Origin: Patescibacteria group bacterium
GTDB lineage: Bacteria; Patescibacteriota; Minisyncoccia; Moranbacterales; UBA1568
Length of the DNA: 14,862 nucleotides
Reading direction: 5' to 3'
NCBI GenBank assembly: GCA_030916545.1
Contig: JAUPWI010000038.1
Location: 1-14,862, forward strand
In this document: positions 10,530 to 14,862 of the stretch, piece by piece
Layout: the number at the start of each line of letters is the position of its first letter
Numbering within the stretch: position 1 is the first letter of the stretch
Notes under the pieces: generated by a model
The model's database searches: none
What the model saw: the letters and a program-made list of their open reading frames with translations, nothing else
Told to the model about the DNA's origin: nothing
Program-made: the position numbers and the translations under genes

Positions 10530-13500
10530 ATGTCTCAAAAAGAAGACAGAGCCCTACGGGTTAAAGATTCGATCGGAGCGCAGTCGTCGCTCACCAAGCG
10601 GAAGTTTTTCAACCATCGGATCACGGTTTCCCTGCCGGATCTGATCGAGGTGCAGAAGGATTCCTATGTCTGGTTCTGGGAAAAAGGACTGAAGGAACTC
10701 CTGAACGAGGTGAATCCGATCACCGACTTCACCAACAAGGACCTCGAACTGACTTTGGACGAATACTATCTCGACGATCCGAAGTATCCGGCGGCCGTCT
10801 CGAAGGCGAAAAACATTTCCTATGAGGCCCCTCTGCGTGCCAAGGCGACCTTGCTTCTGAAGAAGACCGGCGAGGTGAAGGAGCAGGAGATCTACCTCGG
10901 TGATTTTCCGCTCATGACCGAACGCGGAACTTTCATCATCAATGGAGTCGAGCGCGTCGTGGTCTCGCAGCTCATCCGTTCTCCGGGCGTATTCTTCACG
11001 ATGGATTTCCAGAAAGGCAAGAAGCTGTTCGGGGCCAAGATCATCCCGAATCGCGGTGCCTGGCTTGAAATCGAGACCGATCTCGACGGGGTCTTGTCGG
11101 TCAAGATCGATCGGAAGCGCAAGTTGCCGATGACGACCTTGTTCCGGGCTTTCGGCTGTGATGAGAAGCGCCTTCGTCAGGAATTCGCCGAGAGCGACGG
11201 GGGGGACACGCAGCATATCGACGCCACCTTACTGAAAGATCAGACTCATACGCAGGGAGAGGCCTATATCGAAGTCTACAAGCGTCTCCGTCCGGGCGAT
11301 CTTGCGACCGAGGACAATGCCAAACAGATGATCGACGCCATGTTTTTCAACTTCGAGCGCTATGATTTCGGTGCGGTCGGTCGGTATCGCCTGAATCAGC
11401 GTCTGTCGGTGGAGCGTGAGGATGTCGAGGCGAACCGCATTCTGAACATCGAGGATCTTTTCTTGATCGTGAAGGAAGTTATCCGGTTGAACAATGATCC
11501 GGACGGTCGCGCCGACGACATCGACCATCTCGGGAACCGTCGCGTGCGCGCGGTCGGCGAACTGATCCAGAACAAATTGCGCGTCGGCATCTATCGCATG
11601 GTCCGTAATATCAAGGATCGCATGTCGACCTGCGATATCGAGACGGTTGTGCCGGGCCAGCTCATCAATCCGCGTCCGGTCGCCGCGAGCGTCAAGGAAT
11701 TTTTCTCGAGCTCTCAGCTCTCGCAGTTCATGGACCAGGTCAATCCGTTGGCCGAGCTTGAACACAAGCGTCGTCTCTCAGCCATGGGTCCGGGCGGTCT
11801 GACGCGTGAGCGCGCCGGATTCGAAGTCCGTGATGTCCATCACAGCCACTACGGGCGCATCTGTCCGGTACAGACTTCCGAAGGTCCGAATATCGGCCTG
11901 GTCGGTCATCTGGCCTCATATGCCAAGGTGAACGAGTATGGTTTTCTTGAGACTCCGTATCTGATCGTGAAGCGGGAAGTCGCCGCGAAACCGGAAGCGC
12001 TCCTTCATCGTATTTTGGATGAAACCATCGAAGGTATCGCCAAGACCGGAGAAATGCTTGATGCCGATAAGGCGGCCAAAATCGCCGCGAAGAAGAAGGG
12101 AGAAACGGTTGCTGTCCGTCCATTTGTCACTCTGGATATCGAATATCTGAATGCGATCGTCGAGGATCGCAAGACAATCGCCCACGCCGGTGTGAAGCTC
12201 GACGAACATCGGAACATCCTCGACACGATGGTGGAAGCCCGTATCAAGGGGCATCCGGGTATGGCCGAAGCGGAGGAGATCGACTTCATCGATGTTTCGG
12301 TGAAGCAGTGTATTTCGGTCGCGACCGCACTGATCCCGTTCTTGGAGCATGATGACGCGAACCGGGCCCTGATGGGTTCGAATATGCAGCGCCAGGCGGT
12401 ATCGTGCGTGATGCCGCAGGCTCCGATAGTTGGGACCGGCATCGAAGACAAAGCAGCGCGCGATTCGGGACAGGTGTTGCTTTCGATCGATGCGGGAGAG
12501 GTGGTCCAGGTGGACGCGAACGAAATTGTCGTCCGTTCGAAGGCCCCGGTCGGTTCGAAGAAGGAATATCTCGATCGAGAATATATTTTGCAGAATTTCG
12601 AGCGGTCGAACTCGTTCACTGCCATGAATCAGGTGCCGCGTGTGGCCAAGGGACAGAAGGTGGAGAAGGGCGACCTTCTGGCTGACGGCGCCTCGACGGA
12701 TCACGGTGAACTCGCGCTCGGACAGAACATGCTGGTGGCCTTCGTCCCGTGGGAAGGATTCAATTATGAAGATGCCATCATCGTTTCGGAGCGGGTCGTG
12801 CAGGCGGATCGGTGGAGCTCCATCCATATCGAGGATTTCTCGATCGACGTGCGCGATACGAAGCTTGGTCCCGAGGTGGTGACCCGGGATATCCCGAATA
12901 TCGGTGAGGATCGTCTGAAGAATCTCGACGAAACGGGTATCATTCGCGTGGGAGCCGAGATCTCGTCCGGAGATATCCTGATCGGGAAGATCACTCCGAA
13001 GGGCGAAGGCGACCTGACGGCCGAGGAACGGCTGCTCCGGGTCATCTTCGGAGAAAAATCGCGTGACGTGAAGGACACTTCGCTCTATCTCCCTCATGGA
13101 GAACGTGGCAAGGTCGTCGATATCAAGATCTTCTCCCGCGAGCGGGGCGATAAGCTTCCGATGGGCGTCTTTCAACAGATCCAGGTTTCGATCGCCCAGA
13201 TGAGAAAAATCTCCGTCGGCGACAAGCTGGCTGGACGGCATGGAAACAAAGGTGTCATTTCGCATATTTCGCAGGTAGAGGACATGCCGCATCTTCCAGA
13301 TGGAACGCCGGTGGATATCATCCTGAACCCGCTCGGTGTCGCGTCCCGTATGAACATCGGACAGATCCTGGAAACCCATCTCGGATGGGCGGCCAGCCGA
13401 CTCGGGTATACGGTCGCGAGCGCGGCTCTCGACGGGGTGTCCGAAGAGGATATCAAGTCCGAACTGCGGGCGGCCGGTCTGCCGGAAAACGGAAAGATCC

Positions 13501-13943
13501 GCCTGGTGAACGGTAAGACCGGTGAGTCGTTCGATAACGAATCGACCGTCGGTGTCATGTATATCATGAAACTCAATCACTTGGTCGAGGACAAGCTGCA
13601 CATGCGCTCCATCGGTCCCTACTCGCTGATCACGCAGCAGCCACTCGGCGGAAAGGCACAGTTCGGCGGACAGCGTTTCGGAGAAATGGAAGTGTGGGCG
13701 CTCGAAGGGTATGGCGCCGCACACACCCTGCAGGAAATGTTGACCATCAAGTCGGATGATGTCTTGGGCCGATCGAAAGCCTATGAATCGATCATCAAGG
13801 GTGAGCCGATCAAGAGTCCGAATATCCCGGCTTCATTCCACGTGCTCGTCAATGAACTCAAAGGTCTCTGTTTGAACGTCGAACTCAAGGGAGCCAAGAT
13901 CGAGGCCTCTCCGGACGATGAACGAACCGTCGAGGTGGTCTAA
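10530..13943 (+). CDS. rpoB: RNA polymerase subunit beta
   Basis: 1137 residues, intact; it forms the active centre with beta'. The length is near the short end for bacteria (E. coli 1342), as expected without large lineage insertions. The rifampicin pocket is at residues 396-417 (QLSQFMDQVNPLAELEHKRR). D402, H412 and S417 match E. coli D516, H526 and S531, so the sequence predicts a sensitive-type pocket; V404 stands where E. coli has N518. The active-site block GDKLAGRHGNKG is at about 897-908, with K899 and K907 matching K1065 and K1073. Near the C-terminus come GGKAQFGGQRFGEMEVWALE and AHTLQEMLTIKSDD. ATG at 10530 is chosen because MSQKED starts the conserved sequence; no good Shine-Dalgarno is present, and a TTG at 10476 would add 18 residues lying in a leader hairpin. 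rpoC follows after 24 bases, so they form one operon. Confidence 0.98.
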   Translation: MSQKEDRALRVKDSIGAQSSLTKRKFFNHRITVSLPDLIEVQKDSYVWFWEKGLKELLNEVNPITDFTNKDLELTLDEYYLDDPKYPAAVSKAKNISYEAPLRAKATLLLKKTGEVKEQEIYLGDFPLMTERGTFIINGVERVVVSQLIRSPGVFFTMDFQKGKKLFGAKIIPNRGAWLEIETDLDGVLSVKIDRKRKLPMTTLFRAFGCDEKRLRQEFAESDGGDTQHIDATLLKDQTHTQGEAYIEVYKRLRPGDLATEDNAKQMIDAMFFNFERYDFGAVGRYRLNQRLSVEREDVEANRILNIEDLFLIVKEVIRLNNDPDGRADDIDHLGNRRVRAVGELIQNKLRVGIYRMVRNIKDRMSTCDIETVVPGQLINPRPVAASVKEFFSSSQLSQFMDQVNPLAELEHKRRLSAMGPGGLTRERAGFEVRDVHHSHYGRICPVQTSEGPNIGLVGHLASYAKVNEYGFLETPYLIVKREVAAKPEALLHRILDETIEGIAKTGEMLDADKAAKIAAKKKGETVAVRPFVTLDIEYLNAIVEDRKTIAHAGVKLDEHRNILDTMVEARIKGHPGMAEAEEIDFIDVSVKQCISVATALIPFLEHDDANRALMGSNMQRQAVSCVMPQAPIVGTGIEDKAARDSGQVLLSIDAGEVVQVDANEIVVRSKAPVGSKKEYLDREYILQNFERSNSFTAMNQVPRVAKGQKVEKGDLLADGASTDHGELALGQNMLVAFVPWEGFNYEDAIIVSERVVQADRWSSIHIEDFSIDVRDTKLGPEVVTRDIPNIGEDRLKNLDETGIIRVGAEISSGDILIGKITPKGEGDLTAEERLLRVIFGEKSRDVKDTSLYLPHGERGKVVDIKIFSRERGDKLPMGVFQQIQVSIAQMRKISVGDKLAGRHGNKGVISHISQVEDMPHLPDGTPVDIILNPLGVASRMNIGQILETHLGWAASRLGYTVASAALDGVSEEDIKSELRAAGLPENGKIRLVNGKTGESFDNESTVGVMYIMKLNHLVEDKLHMRSIGPYSLITQQPLGGKAQFGGQRFGEMEVWALEGYGAAHTLQEMLTIKSDDVLGRSKAYESIIKGEPIKSPNIPASFHVLVNELKGLCLNVELKGAKIEASPDDERTVEVV

Positions 13944-13967
13944 TCTGCACTAAACGAGAACGAACCT

Positions 13968-14862
13968 ATGTCAACTGAAAACATCACAAAGGTGAGCGAT
14001 TTCGACAGCGTGCGATTGACGCTCGCGAGTCCGGAACAGATCATGGAATGGTCGACCGGCGAAGTGACCAAACCGGAAACAATCAATTATCGCACCCAGC
14101 GCTACGAACCGGATGGATTGTTTTGCGAGCGGATCTTTGGTCCTTCGAAGGATTGGGAATGCTACTGTGGAAAGTATAAGCGGATCCGGTACAACGGCAT
14201 CGTCTGTGACAAGTGCGGCGTCGAAGTGACGCGCGCCATCGTGCGCCGTGAACGTATGGGGCATATCAAGCTGGCCTGTCCGGTATCGCATATCTGGTTC
14301 CTCCGCGGCGTGCCGTCGAAGGTCGGATTGGTTCTGGGTATTTCCCCGCAGGAATTGGAACGGGTCATCTATTTTTCGTCCTATATCATCATGGACGTGA
14401 ACGAAGACTTGAAGATCCACGCGCTGGAACAGCTTGATCGCGAATACAAGACTAAGCAGCGGGAAGTGAAGGCCGAAAACCGCGGCGAAAAAGGGACGGA
14501 GTCCGCGCTGGATGACCTGAAGGATCAGTACCGCAGCGCGAAGGACGACATCAAGAATGTCCGTCCAAACCAGATCCTCTCCGAAGTCGAATACTTCAAT
14601 CTTTCGAGCCGGTTTGGCCAGATCTTCACGGCCGGTATCGGCACGGAAGCGATACGAAAAATCCTCGAACGGATCGATATCCCGTCCGAAATCGAGAGAC
14701 TGAAGGCAGAATTGGACGCGGGCGAGATGACCGACTCCAAGAAGACTTTGCAGCGGCTGAAAGTCTATCAGGGATTCGAGAAGGCGGGTCTGAAATTCTG
14801 CCTTCAGTCTCTCGATTTCGGACGGGATATCGATCCGTTCGAGGATTTTTCGTATCGCTTCC
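13968..14862 (+). CDS. rpoC: RNA polymerase subunit beta' (partial, chimeric 3' end)
   Basis: The first 276 or so residues of beta' are genuine. The zinc site C65, C67, C80, C83 (ECYCGK ... CDKCG) matches E. coli C70, C72, C85, C88. It is followed by MGHIKLACPVSHIWFLRG and the typical helical region ending RLKVYQGFEKAGLK. The frame stays open to the window end, but from 14794 it reads FCLQSLDFGRDIDPF instead of the strongly conserved PEWMILxVLPVIPP expected there. That stretch is an exact inverted copy of 14645-14713. The true gene would continue for roughly 900 or more residues. ATG at 13968 has only a weak ribosome binding site (CGAGAACG) and lies 24 bases after the rpoB stop. Confidence 0.93.
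   Translation, partial: MSTENITKVSDFDSVRLTLASPEQIMEWSTGEVTKPETINYRTQRYEPDGLFCERIFGPSKDWECYCGKYKRIRYNGIVCDKCGVEVTRAIVRRERMGHIKLACPVSHIWFLRGVPSKVGLVLGISPQELERVIYFSSYIIMDVNEDLKIHALEQLDREYKTKQREVKAENRGEKGTESALDDLKDQYRSAKDDIKNVRPNQILSEVEYFNLSSRFGQIFTAGIGTEAIRKILERIDIPSEIERLKAELDAGEMTDSKKTLQRLKVYQGFEKAGLKFCLQSLDFGRDIDPFEDFSYRF
14645..14862. repeat. Perfect 69-bp inverted repeat at the window end
   Basis: Bases 14794-14862 are the exact reverse complement of 14645-14713, separated by 80 bases of normal rpoC. The right arm reaches the last base of the window. Because it replaces conserved coding sequence, a fold-back chimera at a contig end is the best explanation, rather than a natural repeat. Confidence 0.95.

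Noticed and set aside
10510..10645. Short ORF from ATG 10510 overlapping the rpoB start in another frame
   Set aside because: It is only about 44 codons, runs inside conserved rpoB sequence and gives low-complexity Ser/Arg product.
11916..13724. 602-codon open frame on the minus strand, antisense to rpoB
   Set aside because: It lies wholly inside intact rpoB, is rich in Arg, His and Asp as expected from the complement of GC-biased codons, and shows no domain or ribosome binding site.
1..14862. CRISPR array, insertion sequence, prophage or toxin-antitoxin locus
   Set aside because: No regularly spaced repeats, transposase, integrase, attachment sites or paired small toxin genes were seen. 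The holin-like gene stands without other phage genes.
1..14862. Alternative genetic code with UGA read as glycine
   Set aside because: TGA ends the amidase and TsaB-like genes at sensible places and no in-frame TGA interrupts any conserved gene.

Overview
The window most resembles a Candidate Phyla Radiation (Patescibacteria) genome, probably Parcubacteria-like. This is an inference from gene content: a ThrS that lacks the usual N-terminal TGS domain, a DUF4012 protein, a lamin-tail/PKD surface protein, many short proteins I do not recognise, compact gene spacing, and rpoBC not preceded by rplJ/rplL within the window. TGA acts as a normal stop at the ends of two genes (9706 and 10194), so there is no sign of the UGA-to-Gly recoding of Gracilibacteria and Absconditabacteria.

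Layout. Positions 176-679 hold a small membrane-anchored orphan. It is separated by a bidirectional terminator from leftward thrS (770-2536). A 198-nt intergenic island (2537-2734) carries back-to-back promoter-like signals, a hairpin whose loop is a G-quadruplex motif on one strand and a C-rich anti-Shine-Dalgarno-like tract on the other, and a rightward intrinsic terminator. Leftward DUF4012 gene follows (2735-4171). Then come tRNA-Gly(CCC) with promoter and terminator, an orphan soluble protein with a clear promoter (4641-5123), overlapping terminators, and a leftward secreted lamin-tail/PKD protein (5274-7124). A 55-bp divergent intergenic region leads into a rightward holin/YqjE-like and YqjD/DUF883-like pair (7180-7831), a PilX-like pseudopilin (7971-8747), an anchored Amidase_2 peptidoglycan amidase (8924-9706), a 102-aa half-length TsaB-like protein (9886-10194), and rpoB and rpoC behind a long structured leader with a TTGACA promoter.

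Functionally the window joins core information processing (ThrS, tRNA-Gly, RpoB, RpoC) to an envelope cluster: secreted lamin-tail protein, two small membrane-stress-type proteins, pseudopilin and wall amidase. Most genes look like independent units because hairpin terminators separate them. Exceptions are rpoBC and the holin/YqjD pair.

The last 69 bases (14794-14862) are a perfect reverse complement of 14645-14713. They replace conserved RpoC sequence, so the right end is most likely a fold-back chimera and should not be read as biology.
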